64,000 nucleotides of DNA from Lapillicoccus jejuensis (GCF_006715055.1 NZ_VFMN01000001.1:3658001-3722000); one strand, 5' to 3'; counted from the first letter of the stretch, positions 37,700 to 47,119 are shown. Program-made: numbers and translations. The notes: generated by a model from the letters alone, not told the origin.

Positions 37700-40597
37700 A
37701 TGTCCGCTGCCGACCGGTACGCCGCGGCGATGGAGCGGTCGCGCCGCGAGCGCGAGCAGCCCTCCCACGCCGAGCTCGACCGGTTCGCCGCCGGGTTCGA
37801 CTTCCCCCTCGACGACTTCCAGCTCGAGGGGTGCCGAGCCCTCGAGGCCGGGCGCGGGGTCCTCGTCGCCGCCCCGACCGGGGCCGGCAAGACCGTCGTC
37901 GGGGAGTTCGCCGTCCACCTCGCACTCGCCACCGGCCGCAAGGCGTTCTACACGACGCCGATCAAGGCGCTGTCGAACCAGAAGTACCAGGACCTCGCGC
38001 GCCGCCACGGCGCCGACAAGGTCGGGCTGCTCACCGGCGACTCGTCGGTCAACAGCGAGGCGCCGGTCGTCGTCATGACGACCGAGGTGCTGCGCAACAT
38101 GCTGTACGGCGCCTCGCCCACCCTCGAGGGGCTCGGCTACGTCGTCATGGACGAGGTGCACTACCTCGCCGACCGGTTCCGCGGCGCCGTCTGGGAGGAG
38201 GTGATCATCCACCTGCCCCCGCAGGTGCTGGTCGCCTCGCTGTCGGCGACGGTGAGCAACGCCGAGGAGTTCGGCGCCTGGCTGAAGGAGGTGCGCGGCG
38301 CGGTCGACGTCGTCGTCTCCGAGCACCGTCCGGTGCCGCTGTGGCAGCACATGATGGTCGGCCGCGACCTCTTCGACCTGTTCGTCGACGAGGTGTTCGA
38401 CCCCAGCAACGCCGACGACGGCCGCGAGGACGAGCTGCGCGCCGGTGCGACCGCCCGGGTCAGCCCCGACCTGCTCGCCGCCGTGGGCGCCGTCTCCCGG
38501 CGCCAGCGCGAGGAGCAGGGCGGCTGGCAGCGCGCCGTACGGCAGGGGCGGGCCGGCCGCGGCGGGCCACGGGGCCGCGGTGGCCCCGGGCCGTCGCACG
38601 GCTCGTCGTACGGCGCCTCGTCCTCGCGCTCGTCGGTCAACGCCTCCGTGGGGTCGCGCCCGGGTGGCGGGCCGTCGCGGGCCGAGGTGCTGTCGCGGCT
38701 CGATCGCGACGGGCTGCTGCCGGCGATCACCTTCATCTTCAGCCGCGCCGGCTGCGAGGCCGCCGTCGCGCAGCTGCTCGCCGACGACGTCCGGCTCGTC
38801 GAGGAGGCCGAGGGCGAGCGGATCCGGCATCTGGTGGAGGAGCGGGTCTCGGCACTGGCCGACGAGGACCTGTCGGTCATCGGCTACTGGGACTTCGTCG
38901 AGGGTCTGACCCGCGGGTTCGCCGCCCACCACGCAGGGATGCTGCCGACCTTCCGCGAGGTCGTCGAGGAGCTGTTCACCGCCGGGCGGGTGCGGGCGGT
39001 GTTCGCCACCGAGACCCTGGCGCTGGGGATCAACATGCCCGCGCGCACCGTCGTGCTCGAGCGGCTGGTGAAGTTCAACGGCGAGGCGCACGTCGACATC
39101 ACGCCGGCCGAGTACACCCAGCTGACCGGTCGCGCCGGCCGGCGCGGGATCGACGTCGAGGGCCACGCCGTCGTGCTGTGGAAGCGGGGGCTCGACCCGC
39201 TCGGCGTCGCCGGTCTGGCCTCGACCCGCACCTACCCGCTGCGCTCGAGCTTCCGGCCGACGTCGAACATGGCCGTCAACCTCGTCGCCCGGGTGGGGCG
39301 CGAGCCGGCGGCGGCGATCCTCGAGACGTCGTTCGCGCAGTTCCAGGCCGACCGGTCGATGGTCGGGCACGCGCGCACGATCCGCCGCAACGAGGAAGCC
39401 CTCGCCGGCTACGCCGAGGCGATGACCTGCCACCTCGGCGACTTCTCCGAGTACGCCGCCCTGCGCCACCAGCTCCAGCGGCTGGAGAAGGACGCCGCGA
39501 AGCAGCGCGCCGCGAGCCGTCGGACGGAGGCGGCGATCAGCCTCGAGGCGCTCAAGGTCGGCGACGTCATCAAGATCCCGTCGGGGCGGCGCGAGGGCTG
39601 GGCCGTCGTCGTCGCGACCCCGCGCGGGGCGCGCGGGGAGCACGGCGCGCCGAGCGTCGTCACGCACGACCGCAAGCTGTGGCGGCTCACCCTCGACGAC
39701 GTCCCGACCCCGGTCGAGCCGGTGACGACGCTGCGGGTGCCCAAGGGCTTCAACGCCAAGAGCCCCAAGGAGCGGCGCGACCTCGCGACGTCGCTGCGGG
39801 TCGCCGTGCCGCACGACCCGCCCCCGTCGCGCAGGGCCGTCGCGGCCACGGCGGCCGCCGAGGCGGCCGAGGTCGAGGAGCTGCGCCGGCGGATCCGCGC
39901 GCACCCGTGCCACCAGTGCCCCGACCGGGAGACGCACGCCCGGTGGGCCGAGCGGTGGTGGCGGCTCACCCGTGAGACCGACGGCCTGCGGCGCAAGGTC
40001 GAGGGGCGCACCGGCAGCGTCGCGCGGACCTTCGACCGGATCTGCGACCTGCTCGAGGAGCTGGGCTACCTCGACGAGGACGGCACCCGGGTCACGCCGG
40101 CGGGGGAGCGGCTGCGCCGCCTCTACGGCGAGAAGGACCTGCTCACGGCCGAGTGCCTGCGCCAGGGCGTCTGGCAGCGGCTCGACCCCGCCGGGCTCGC
40201 CGCGCTCGTCTCGACGCTCGTCCACGAGCCGCGCCGCGAGGAGGTCGAGGTCGCGCCGCGGATGCCGAACGACGACGTGGCCGAGGCCTGGCACGCGACC
40301 GTCGGGGTGTGGAGCCGGCTCGAGGACGCCCAGGACCAGCACGACCTGCCGCGCACCCCGGCCCCCGAGGGCGGCATGGCGTGGATGGTGCACCGCTGGG
40401 CCTCGGGCGCGCGGCTCGAGACGGTGCTGCGCGACAGCGAGATCGCCGCCGGCGACTTCGTGCGCCGGTGCAAGCAGATCGTCGACGTCCTCGACCAGCT
40501 CGCCGACGCCGCCCCGAGCCCGGTGTTCCGGGCCACGGCGCAGGCCGCCGTCGACAAGGTCCTGCGCGGCGTCGTCGCCGCCGACCGCGTCGACTGA
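37700..40597 (+). CDS. helY: Ski2/Mtr4-like DExH RNA helicase HelY
   Basis: 965 residues. Q-like start FPLDDFQLEGCRALEAG, Walker A VAAPTGAGKT, motif Ia TTPIKALSNQKY, motif II MDEVHYL (DEVH), motif III ASLSATVSN, then motif IV-VI (FIFSRAGCEAAV, FATETLALGINMPARTVV, QLTGRAGRRGID). Between the RecA halves is a Gly/Arg/Ser-rich insert about residues 270-325. The C-terminus has Cys in HPCHQCPDRETHARWAER. The Mycobacterium orthologue sits beside tatC in the same locus. Likely RNA metabolism. Confidence 0.93.
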   Translation: MSAADRYAAAMERSRREREQPSHAELDRFAAGFDFPLDDFQLEGCRALEAGRGVLVAAPTGAGKTVVGEFAVHLALATGRKAFYTTPIKALSNQKYQDLARRHGADKVGLLTGDSSVNSEAPVVVMTTEVLRNMLYGASPTLEGLGYVVMDEVHYLADRFRGAVWEEVIIHLPPQVLVASLSATVSNAEEFGAWLKEVRGAVDVVVSEHRPVPLWQHMMVGRDLFDLFVDEVFDPSNADDGREDELRAGATARVSPDLLAAVGAVSRRQREEQGGWQRAVRQGRAGRGGPRGRGGPGPSHGSSYGASSSRSSVNASVGSRPGGGPSRAEVLSRLDRDGLLPAITFIFSRAGCEAAVAQLLADDVRLVEEAEGERIRHLVEERVSALADEDLSVIGYWDFVEGLTRGFAAHHAGMLPTFREVVEELFTAGRVRAVFATETLALGINMPARTVVLERLVKFNGEAHVDITPAEYTQLTGRAGRRGIDVEGHAVVLWKRGLDPLGVAGLASTRTYPLRSSFRPTSNMAVNLVARVGREPAAAILETSFAQFQADRSMVGHARTIRRNEEALAGYAEAMTCHLGDFSEYAALRHQLQRLEKDAAKQRAASRRTEAAISLEALKVGDVIKIPSGRREGWAVVVATPRGARGEHGAPSVVTHDRKLWRLTLDDVPTPVEPVTTLRVPKGFNAKSPKERRDLATSLRVAVPHDPPPSRRAVAATAAAEAAEVEELRRRIRAHPCHQCPDRETHARWAERWWRLTRETDGLRRKVEGRTGSVARTFDRICDLLEELGYLDEDGTRVTPAGERLRRLYGEKDLLTAECLRQGVWQRLDPAGLAALVSTLVHEPRREEVEVAPRMPNDDVAEAWHATVGVWSRLEDAQDQHDLPRTPAPEGGMAWMVHRWASGARLETVLRDSEIAAGDFVRRCKQIVDVLDQLADAAPSPVFRATAQAAVDKVLRGVVAADRVD

Positions 40598-40607
40598 GCA
40601 GCACCCC

Positions 40608-40699
40608 AGGAACACCCCACTTGTTGCTGCTTTCTGACCGTTCCGCTGTGGGTGCGCCGACCAGCTGAGCGTCAGAAAGCAGCAACAAGTGGGGTTCCT
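40608..40699. repeat. long, unusually AT-rich inverted repeat (24 perfect plus 5 bp arms)
   Basis: Arms 40615-40638 and 40671-40694 are exact complements over 24 bp; after a 2-nt bulge on the left arm they continue for 5 more (40608-40612 with 40695-40699). The arm includes TTGTTGCTGCTTTCTGAC, far richer in A/T than the surroundings. The 32-bp centre is GC-rich. It lies between convergent helY and the MarR gene and touches the latter's stop codon. A bidirectional terminator is the simplest role; a dispersed palindromic element is possible. Confidence 0.85.
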
Positions 40700-41189
40700 A
40701 GTCCCGGAAGTCGCCGGCCGCGGCGCGCAGGCCGCGCAGCAGGTCGAAGCCGCGGGTCTGGTCCTCGTCGTCGAGGCCGACGACGCCGAACTCCAGCCCC
40801 ATGAGCGCGGCCGTCGCGTCGGTGACGACCTGCGTGCCGCGCGGGGTGAGCGAGGCGAAGACCCGGCGCCGGTCGGTCTCGTCGGCGGCCCGGTCGACGA
40901 GCCCAGCGGCGACGAGCCGGTCGATGGCGTTGGTCACCGACGTCGGGTGCACCTGCAGGCGCTGGCCGATCTTCGACAGCGGCAGCCGCCCGTCGCGCGA
41001 GAAGTGCAGGAGGACGAGGACCTCGTACCGGGCGAACGTGACGCCGTACGGCTTGAGGGTGGCGTCGAGGGTCGCCAGGAGGATCTGCTGCGCGCGCATC
41101 ACCGAGGTGACGAAGCGCATCGCCGTGGCGTCACCGAAGTGCCGCTCCCACAGGTCGCCGGCGCGGTCGACCGGGTCGAAGTCGAGCAT
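40698..41189 (-). CDS. MarR-family transcriptional regulator
   Basis: 163 residues. Winged-helix core: FARYEVLVLLHFSRDGRLPLSKIGQRLQVHPTSVTNAIDRLVAAGLV (recognition helix) then DRRRVFASLTPRGTQV (wing). ATG 41189. Divergent from icmF, with a well-formed operator in the 85-bp gap, so it probably controls both its own gene and icmF. Ligand unknown; an acyl-CoA or acyl ester would fit. Confidence 0.9.
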   Translation of the reverse strand: MLDFDPVDRAGDLWERHFGDATAMRFVTSVMRAQQILLATLDATLKPYGVTFARYEVLVLLHFSRDGRLPLSKIGQRLQVHPTSVTNAIDRLVAAGLVDRAADETDRRRVFASLTPRGTQVVTDATAALMGLEFGVVGLDDEDQTRGFDLLRGLRAAAGDFRD

Positions 41190-41209
41190 GGGGGCGAGCG
41201 TAGCCAGCC

Positions 41210-41231
41210 GATAGTTGGATGTCCTACTATC
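41210..41231. promoter_or_regulatory. probable MarR operator overlapping the icmF promoter
   Basis: Dyad ATAGTtGGA-tg-TCCtACTAT with one mismatch in nine, within the 22-bp GATAGT...ACTATC palindrome. The right half contains TACTAT (41225-41230), a good -10 hexamer for icmF. Confidence 0.7.
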
Positions 41232-41274
41232 GACTGTCCGAGCACCGCTGCCGTACGACGCCCCGGAGGACCCC

Positions 41275-44200
41275 GTGTCCCAGCCCACCCCCGCCGAGCT
41301 GCACGTGCCGACCCGGCCCGTGCGCTTCGTCACCGCCTCGGCACTGTTCGACGGGCACGACGCGTCGATCAACATCATGCGGCGGATCCTGCAGAGCCAG
41401 GGCTGCGAGGTCGTCCACCTCGGGCACAACCGCGCCGTCCACGAGGTCGTCGACGCCGCCGTCGAGGAGGACGTGCAGGGCGTCGCGATCAGCTCCTACC
41501 AGGGCGGACACGTCGAGTACTTCGAGTACCTCGTCGAGCGGCTGCGCGAGCAGGGCGCGGGGCACGTCAAGGTCTTCGGCGGCGGGGGCGGGGTCATCGT
41601 CCCCGAGGAGATCGCCCGGCTGCGTGCGGCGGGCGTGACGATCTTCTCCCCGGAGGACGGCCAGCGCTGGGGGCTGGCCGGGATGGTCAACCAGATGGTG
41701 CGCCTGTGCGACACCGACCTCGTCGAGGCCGGCGCCCCGCACCTCGACGCGCTGCGCACGGGCGACCGGGCGGCGCTGGCCCGGGCGGTCACCGCGGCCG
41801 AGACCGGCCTGCTCGACGACGCCTTCGTCGCCGGGGTCCGCGAAGCCGCGGCGTCGGCCGGCACCAAGGTCCTCGGCATCACCGGCACCGGTGGCTCGGG
41901 CAAGTCCTCGCTCACCGACGAGCTGGTCCGACGCTTCCGCACCGACCAGCAGGACAAGCTGCGGATCGCCGTCGTGGCCGTCGACCCGACCCGGCGCAAG
42001 GGCGGCGGCGCGCTGCTCGGCGACCGCATCCGGATGAACAGCCTCGACGGCGACCGGGTCTTCTTCCGCTCGCTCGCCACCCGCGGCGGCCGCGAGGTCC
42101 CCGAGGCGCTGCCGCTCGTCCTCGACCTCGTCAAGGCCGCGGGCTACGACCTGCTCGTCGTCGAGACCCCCGGCATCGGTCAGGGCGACGCCGGCATCGT
42201 GCCGCTCGTCGACCACGCGATGTACGTCATGACGCCGGAGTTCGGCGCGGCCAGCCAGCTCGAGAAGATCGACATGCTCGACTTCGCCGACGTCGTCGCC
42301 ATCAACAAGTTCGAGCGGCGCGGCGCCAAGGACGCGCTGCGTGACGTCGGCCGCCAGCTCGTGCGCAACCGCGAGGCCTTCGGGAAGCGCCCCGAGGACA
42401 TGCCGGTCTTCGGCACGTCGGCGGCGACCTTCAACGACGACGGCGTCACCGCGCTCTACCAGCACGTCGCGGGGATGCTGCGCGAGGAGGGGATGCCGCT
42501 CGCCGAGGGCGTCCTGCCGCACGTCGACGTCCGGCACTCCAGCGGCTCGCACGCCGTCGTCCCGGCCGACCGGGTCCGCTACCTCGCCGAGGTCGCCGAC
42601 ACCGTCCGCGGCTACCACCGCCGCACGGGTGAGCTCGTGGAGCAGGCCCGCCGCGCGCAGCGGCTGCGCGCCGTCGCCGACGAGCTCGCGGCGGACGGGG
42701 TGACCGCGGCCGACGAGGTCGCCCGCCGCGCCGAGGCGTCGTACGGCGACCTGCCCCGCGAGGTCCGCGAGCAGCTCGACGGGTGGCCCGCGGTCGTCGA
42801 GGCCTACTCCGGCGACGAGCAGGTGGTCCGCGTGCGGGACAAAGAGATCCGCACGACGCTGCGCCGCGAGTCGCTGTCCGGCTCGCTCGTGCCGCGGGTG
42901 AGCCTGCCGCGCTACGCCGACCACGGCGAGCTGCTCTCCTTCCTGCGCCGCGAGAACCTGCCCGGCCACTTCCCCTTCACCGCCGGGGTCTTCCCCTTCA
43001 AGCGCGACGGCGAGGACCCGGCGCGGATGTTCGCCGGCGAGGGCGACCCGTTCCGCACCAACCGCCGCTTCCACCTCCTCTCCGAGGGGCAGCCGGCGAC
43101 CCGGCTGTCGACGGCGTTCGACTCGGTGACCCTCTACGGCCGCGACCCCGACCCGCGCCCCGACATCTACGGCAAGGTCGGCACCTCCGGCGTCTCCGTC
43201 GCGACCCTCGACGACATGAAGGCGCTCTACTCCGGCTTCGACCTCGTCTCGCCGACGACGTCGGTCTCGATGACGATCAACGGCCCCGCGCCGACCGTCC
43301 TCGCCTTCTTCCTCAACACCGCCGTCGACCAGCAGATCGACGTGTTCCGCGAGCGCGAGGGTCGCGAGCCCTCCGCCGAGGAGGCGGCCGAGGTGCGCCG
43401 GTGCACCCTGCAGACCGTCCGCGGCACCGTGCAGGCCGACATCCTCAAGGAGGACCAGGGCCAGAACACCTGCCTGTTCTCCACCGAGTTCTCGCTGCGC
43501 TGCATGGCCGATATCCAGGAATGGTTCATCCAGGAAGGGGTCCGCAACTTCTACTCGGTCTCCATCTCGGGCTACCACATCGCCGAGGCCGGGGCGAACC
43601 CCATCAGCCAGCTCGCCTTCACCCTCGCCAACGGCTTCACGTACGTCGAGGCCTACCTCGCCCGCGGGATGGCGGTCGACGACTTCGCGCCCAACCTGTC
43701 GTTCTTCTTCAGCAACGGGATGGACCCCGAGTACACCGTGCTCGGCCGGGTCGCCCGCCGCATCTGGGCGGTCGCGATGAAGGAGCGGTACGGCGCCGCC
43801 GAGCGCAGCCAGAAGCTCAAGTACCACGTGCAGACGTCGGGGCGCTCGCTGCACGCGCAGGAGATGGCGTTCAACGACATCCGGACGACGCTGCAGGCCC
43901 TCACCGCGATCTACGACAACGCGAACTCGTTGCACACCAACGCCTACGACGAGGCGGTCACCACCCCGACCGAGGAGTCGGTGCGCCGCGCGCTGGCCAT
44001 CCAGCTCGTCATCAACAAGGAGTGGGGCCTGGCGATGAACGAGAACCCGCTCCAGGGCTCGTTCGTCGTCGACGAGCTGACCGACCTCGTCGAGGAGGCG
44101 GTGCTGCGCGAGTTCGACGCCATCACCGAGCGCGGCGGCGTCCTCGGCGCGATGGAGACCGGCTACCAGCGCGGCCGCATCCAGGACGAGTCGATGCTCT

Positions 44201-44538
44201 ACGAGCAGCGCAAGCACGACGGGTCCCTGCCCGTCATCGGCGTCAACACCTTCCGTAACCCGCACGCCGACGAGGCCGGGGCGCCCGCGCCGACCGTCGC
44301 CCTGGCCCGGGCCACCGAGGACGAGAAGCGCGGCCAGCTGGACCGGGTGCGCGCCTTCCAGGAGACGCACCGCGTCGACGCGCAGGAGGCGCTGGCCCGG
44401 CTCAAGGAGGTCGCGACCCACCCGCAGGGCGAGGGCAACGTCTTCGCCGCGCTCATGGACGCGGCGCGGGTCTGCTCGCTCCAGCAGGTGACCGAGGCGT
44501 TCTTCGAGGTCGGCGGCGCGTACCGTCGCAACGTGTGA
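41275..44538 (+). CDS. icmF: fused adenosylcobalamin-dependent isobutyryl-CoA mutase
   Basis: 1087 residues, a three-part fusion: N-terminal B12-binding domain (ALFDGHDASINIMRRILQSQGCEVV, GGGGGVIVPEEI), a MeaB-type GTPase chaperone domain (Walker A GTGGSGKSS near residue 204; AVDPTRRKGGGALLGDR; VVETPGIGQGD; NKFERRGAKDA), and a C-terminal mutase barrel (FPFTAGVFPFKRDGEDPARMFAGEG, TSVSMTINGPAP, NTCLFSTEFSLR, YHIAEAGANP). Interconverts isobutyryl-CoA and butyryl-CoA (or isovaleryl/pivalyl-CoA). GTG 41275 follows GGAGGA. It overlaps the next gene by GTGA. Confidence 0.96.
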   Translation: MSQPTPAELHVPTRPVRFVTASALFDGHDASINIMRRILQSQGCEVVHLGHNRAVHEVVDAAVEEDVQGVAISSYQGGHVEYFEYLVERLREQGAGHVKVFGGGGGVIVPEEIARLRAAGVTIFSPEDGQRWGLAGMVNQMVRLCDTDLVEAGAPHLDALRTGDRAALARAVTAAETGLLDDAFVAGVREAAASAGTKVLGITGTGGSGKSSLTDELVRRFRTDQQDKLRIAVVAVDPTRRKGGGALLGDRIRMNSLDGDRVFFRSLATRGGREVPEALPLVLDLVKAAGYDLLVVETPGIGQGDAGIVPLVDHAMYVMTPEFGAASQLEKIDMLDFADVVAINKFERRGAKDALRDVGRQLVRNREAFGKRPEDMPVFGTSAATFNDDGVTALYQHVAGMLREEGMPLAEGVLPHVDVRHSSGSHAVVPADRVRYLAEVADTVRGYHRRTGELVEQARRAQRLRAVADELAADGVTAADEVARRAEASYGDLPREVREQLDGWPAVVEAYSGDEQVVRVRDKEIRTTLRRESLSGSLVPRVSLPRYADHGELLSFLRRENLPGHFPFTAGVFPFKRDGEDPARMFAGEGDPFRTNRRFHLLSEGQPATRLSTAFDSVTLYGRDPDPRPDIYGKVGTSGVSVATLDDMKALYSGFDLVSPTTSVSMTINGPAPTVLAFFLNTAVDQQIDVFREREGREPSAEEAAEVRRCTLQTVRGTVQADILKEDQGQNTCLFSTEFSLRCMADIQEWFIQEGVRNFYSVSISGYHIAEAGANPISQLAFTLANGFTYVEAYLARGMAVDDFAPNLSFFFSNGMDPEYTVLGRVARRIWAVAMKERYGAAERSQKLKYHVQTSGRSLHAQEMAFNDIRTTLQALTAIYDNANSLHTNAYDEAVTTPTEESVRRALAIQLVINKEWGLAMNENPLQGSFVVDELTDLVEEAVLREFDAITERGGVLGAMETGYQRGRIQDESMLYEQRKHDGSLPVIGVNTFRNPHADEAGAPAPTVALARATEDEKRGQLDRVRAFQETHRVDAQEALARLKEVATHPQGEGNVFAALMDAARVCSLQQVTEAFFEVGGAYRRNV

Positions 44539-45035
44539 GCGACCTCCCCACCGCCGACCAGGTCCGGGCCCTCCCGGCGCAGGCCGACCGCGAGGTGACG
44601 CCCGACGTCGTCGACGAGAACGGCCACCTCAACATCGCGCACTACTTCCACCCGGCGGCCTACGCCGTGTGGGAGACGATGCAGCAGGCCGGCGTCGACC
44701 GCGACTACATCGACCGCCGGGGCCTGAGCTTCTTCACCGTCGAGCACCACCTGCGCTACCTCGCCGAGATGCGGCTCGGCGACCGCTTCACCGTGCGGCC
44801 GCAGCTGCTCGACCGCTCGGACACGGTCCTGCACGCCCTGTCCTACGTCCTCGACGAGACCCACGACCGGCTGGCCTGCGTCCTCGAGGTCACGTACGTC
44901 CACGTCTCGATGGCGACGCGGCGGGCCACCCCGGTCCCGGACGACGTCGGCGGCGCGCTCGACCGCGGCATCGCGGCCGGCCGCCTCGGCTGGACCCCGC
45001 CGGTGACCGGGACGATGGGGGTCCGCCGGCGGTGA
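44535..45035 (+). CDS. hotdog-fold acyl-CoA thioesterase-like protein
   Basis: 166 residues of the 4-hydroxybenzoyl-CoA-thioesterase type: VVDENGHLNIAHYFHPAAYAVWETM contains the D-x-N-G-H-L-N active-site strand, followed by FTVEHHLRYLAEMRLGDRFTVRPQLL. Starts on the icmF stop and ends on the start of the next gene (both GTGA), so the three are one translationally coupled unit. Could hydrolyse branched acyl-CoA related to icmF. Confidence 0.85.
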   Translation: MSDLPTADQVRALPAQADREVTPDVVDENGHLNIAHYFHPAAYAVWETMQQAGVDRDYIDRRGLSFFTVEHHLRYLAEMRLGDRFTVRPQLLDRSDTVLHALSYVLDETHDRLACVLEVTYVHVSMATRRATPVPDDVGGALDRGIAAGRLGWTPPVTGTMGVRRR

Positions 45036-45823
45036 GCACGCCGTACGACGACCTCCGCGCACCGGTCCCCGTCGCGGGGCCGGCGGCGCGGGTGGTCTCG
45101 CTCGTCCCGTCGCTCACCGAGGCGCTGGTCGCCACCCGCCGCGAGGCCGTCGTCGGCGCGACCGACTGGTGCACCCACCCCGCGGACCTCGACGTCGTCC
45201 GGGTCCGTGGCACGAAGAACCCCGACGTGCGCCGCATCGTCGACCTCGCCCCCGACCTCGTGGTCGCCAACCGCGAGGAGAACCGCGAGCTCGACGTCCG
45301 CCGGCTGCGCGAGGCCGGGGTGCCGGTGTGGGTCACCGTCGTCGAGACCCTCGACGAGGCCTTCACCGCGATGCGCAGGCTGCTGCTCGAGGGGCTGCGG
45401 TGGGAGGTGCCCGAGTGGCTCGAGGAGGCCGAACGGGTGTGGGCGGCGCCGCCCACCACGACCCCGTCCGGCGCCCCGCGGGTCGCCGTACCGGTGTGGC
45501 GGGACCCGTGGATGGTCGTCGGGCCCGGCACCTTCACCGGCGACGTGCTCGCGCGGCTCGGGTGCCGCAACGCGTTCGCGGACGCGGGCGAGCGGGGGCG
45601 CTACCCCTCCGTCGAGGTGACCGAGGTCGACGACCCGGACCGGGTCGACCGCGTGCTGCTGCCCGACGAGCCCTACGTCTTCACCGCCGCCGACGGCCCC
45701 GAGGCGTTCCGGCGGGTGCCGACGGCGCTGGTCAGCGGGCGACTGCTCACGTGGTACGGCCCGTCGCTCGTCGGCGCTCGGGCCGAGCTCGAGCGGGTGG
45801 TGACGATCGCGGGCGGCACCTGA
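45032..45823 (+). CDS. helical-backbone metal/corrinoid receptor-like protein without signal peptide
   Basis: 263 residues of the periplasmic-binding-protein-2 type (BtuF/FhuD-like): RVVSLVPSLTEALVATRREAVVGATDWCTHPADLD, then RIVDLAPDLVVANREENR, and a second lobe (GTFTGDVLARLGCRNAFADAG). Secreted members carry a signal peptide or lipobox, but this begins directly in the domain at GTG 45032 (overlapping the thioesterase stop), so it is cytosolic. Position behind a B12 enzyme suggests corrinoid binding; not shown by sequence. Confidence 0.78.
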   Translation: MSTPYDDLRAPVPVAGPAARVVSLVPSLTEALVATRREAVVGATDWCTHPADLDVVRVRGTKNPDVRRIVDLAPDLVVANREENRELDVRRLREAGVPVWVTVVETLDEAFTAMRRLLLEGLRWEVPEWLEEAERVWAAPPTTTPSGAPRVAVPVWRDPWMVVGPGTFTGDVLARLGCRNAFADAGERGRYPSVEVTEVDDPDRVDRVLLPDEPYVFTAADGPEAFRRVPTALVSGRLLTWYGPSLVGARAELERVVTIAGGT

Positions 45824-45857
45824 GGAGATATCCGCGCGCCAGCGCCGCATCTGCGGT

Positions 45858-45863
45858 TAGAGT
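45858..45863 (+). promoter_or_regulatory. -10 hexamer TAGAGT of the molybdate-regulator gene
   Basis: Six bases before the GTG at 45870. Confidence 0.5.
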
Positions 45864-45869
45864 GCCGTC

Positions 45870-46280
45870 GTGCCCACCTACCGAGTCCGCGAGGCCGCCG
45901 AGCTGCTGGGGGTCTCGGACGACACGCTGCGGCGCTGGGTCGAGGCCGGCCGGCTGCCGGTGACGAGCGACGCCGCGGGGCGGCAGGCCGTCGAGGGGAC
46001 GGTGCTCGCCGCGTTCGCGCAGGAGCTGGCCGCGGGGACCGAGCACCCGTCGCCGGGCCCCGTGCATGCCGAGTCGGCCCGCAACCGGTTCGTCGGACTC
46101 GTCACCCGGGTCGTGCGCGACACCGTCATGGCCCAGGTCGAGATCCAGTCCGGCGGTCACCGGATCGTCTCGCTGATGAGCCGCGAGGCCGCCGACGAGC
46201 TGCGGCTCGAGCCCGGCGTCCTCGCCATCGCCGCGGTCAAGTCGACCAACGTCGTCGTCGAGGTCCCCTCGCGGCGCTGA
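45870..46280 (+). CDS. HTH-molybdopterin-binding (Mop/TOBE) fusion protein
   Basis: 136 residues. MerR-like HTH (YRVREAAELLGVSDDTLRRWVEAGRLPV) fused to one Mop domain (RNRFVGLVTRVVRDTVMAQVEIQSGGHRIVSLMSREAADELRLEPG). Mop domains bind molybdate; the HTH suggests it senses molybdate and regulates modABC, which starts 40 bp downstream. It is smaller than E. coli ModE, which has two Mop domains. Confidence 0.88.
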   Translation: MPTYRVREAAELLGVSDDTLRRWVEAGRLPVTSDAAGRQAVEGTVLAAFAQELAAGTEHPSPGPVHAESARNRFVGLVTRVVRDTVMAQVEIQSGGHRIVSLMSREAADELRLEPGVLAIAAVKSTNVVVEVPSRR

Positions 46281-46319
46281 GCCACCCCGTCCGAGTCCGT
46301 CCCGACCCTGGGAGCACCG

Positions 46320-47114
46320 TTGCGCCACCGTCTCGTCCTCGCCGTCCCCGCGGTCGCCGCCCTGCTGCTCGCCGGCTGCGGCGGCGGCAGCAGCCCCGCC
46401 GCCGGGGGCACCAGCGGCGCGGGCACCTCCTCGAGCGCGCTGTCGGGGACGGTCACGGTCTTCGCGGCGGCCTCGCTCAAGGAGTCGTTCACCGCGCTCG
46501 GCACGGCCTTCGAGCAGGCGCACCCGGGCGTGCAGGTCACGTTCAACTTCGGCCCGAGCTCCGGTCTCGCCACGTCGATCACCCAGGGCAACCCCGCCGA
46601 CGTCTTCGCCTCCGCCAGCCCGACGAACATGGACGCCGTCGTCAAGGCCGGGGACGCGTCGAACCCGACGACCTTCGCCAAGAACGTCATGGAGATCGCC
46701 GTCCCTCCGTCGAACCCGGGGAAGGTCGCCGCCGTCGCCGACCTGGGGCGCAGCGGGGTCAAGGTGGCCCTCTGCCAGGCCCAGGTGCCCTGCGGCAAGG
46801 TCGCCCGCCAGGTCCTCACCAACGCCAAGGTCTCGGTCACGCCGGTCAGCGACGAGACGGACGTCAAGGCCGTCCTCACGAAGGTCCAGCTCGGCGAGGT
46901 CGACGCCGGCGTCGTCTACGTCACCGACGTCAAGGCCGCGGGCACCAAGGTCACGGGCGTCGAGATCCCGAGCGACGTCAACGCCTCGACGAGCTACCCC
47001 ATCGCGACGCTGAACAAGGCGCCCAATCCGACGGCGGCGGCGGCCTTCACGGCCTACGTGCTGTCGTCCGCAGGGACCCAGGCGCTGACCGCGGCCGGCT
47101 TCGAGGCGCCCTGA
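46320..47114 (+). CDS. modA: molybdate-binding lipoprotein ModA
   Basis: 264 residues. TTG start (46320) is supported by GGGAG at a good spacing and by the immediate signal sequence RHRLVLAVPAVAALLLAGC, a lipobox with Cys20. Then the molybdate ABC receptor fold: VTVFAAASLKESFTALGTAFEQAHPGVQVTFNFGPSSGLATSI, NPADVFASASPTNMDAV. Delivers molybdate to ModB/ModC. Confidence 0.95.
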   Translation: MRHRLVLAVPAVAALLLAGCGGGSSPAAGGTSGAGTSSSALSGTVTVFAAASLKESFTALGTAFEQAHPGVQVTFNFGPSSGLATSITQGNPADVFASASPTNMDAVVKAGDASNPTTFAKNVMEIAVPPSNPGKVAAVADLGRSGVKVALCQAQVPCGKVARQVLTNAKVSVTPVSDETDVKAVLTKVQLGEVDAGVVYVTDVKAAGTKVTGVEIPSDVNASTSYPIATLNKAPNPTAAAAFTAYVLSSAGTQALTAAGFEAP

Positions 47115-47119
47115 GCGGG

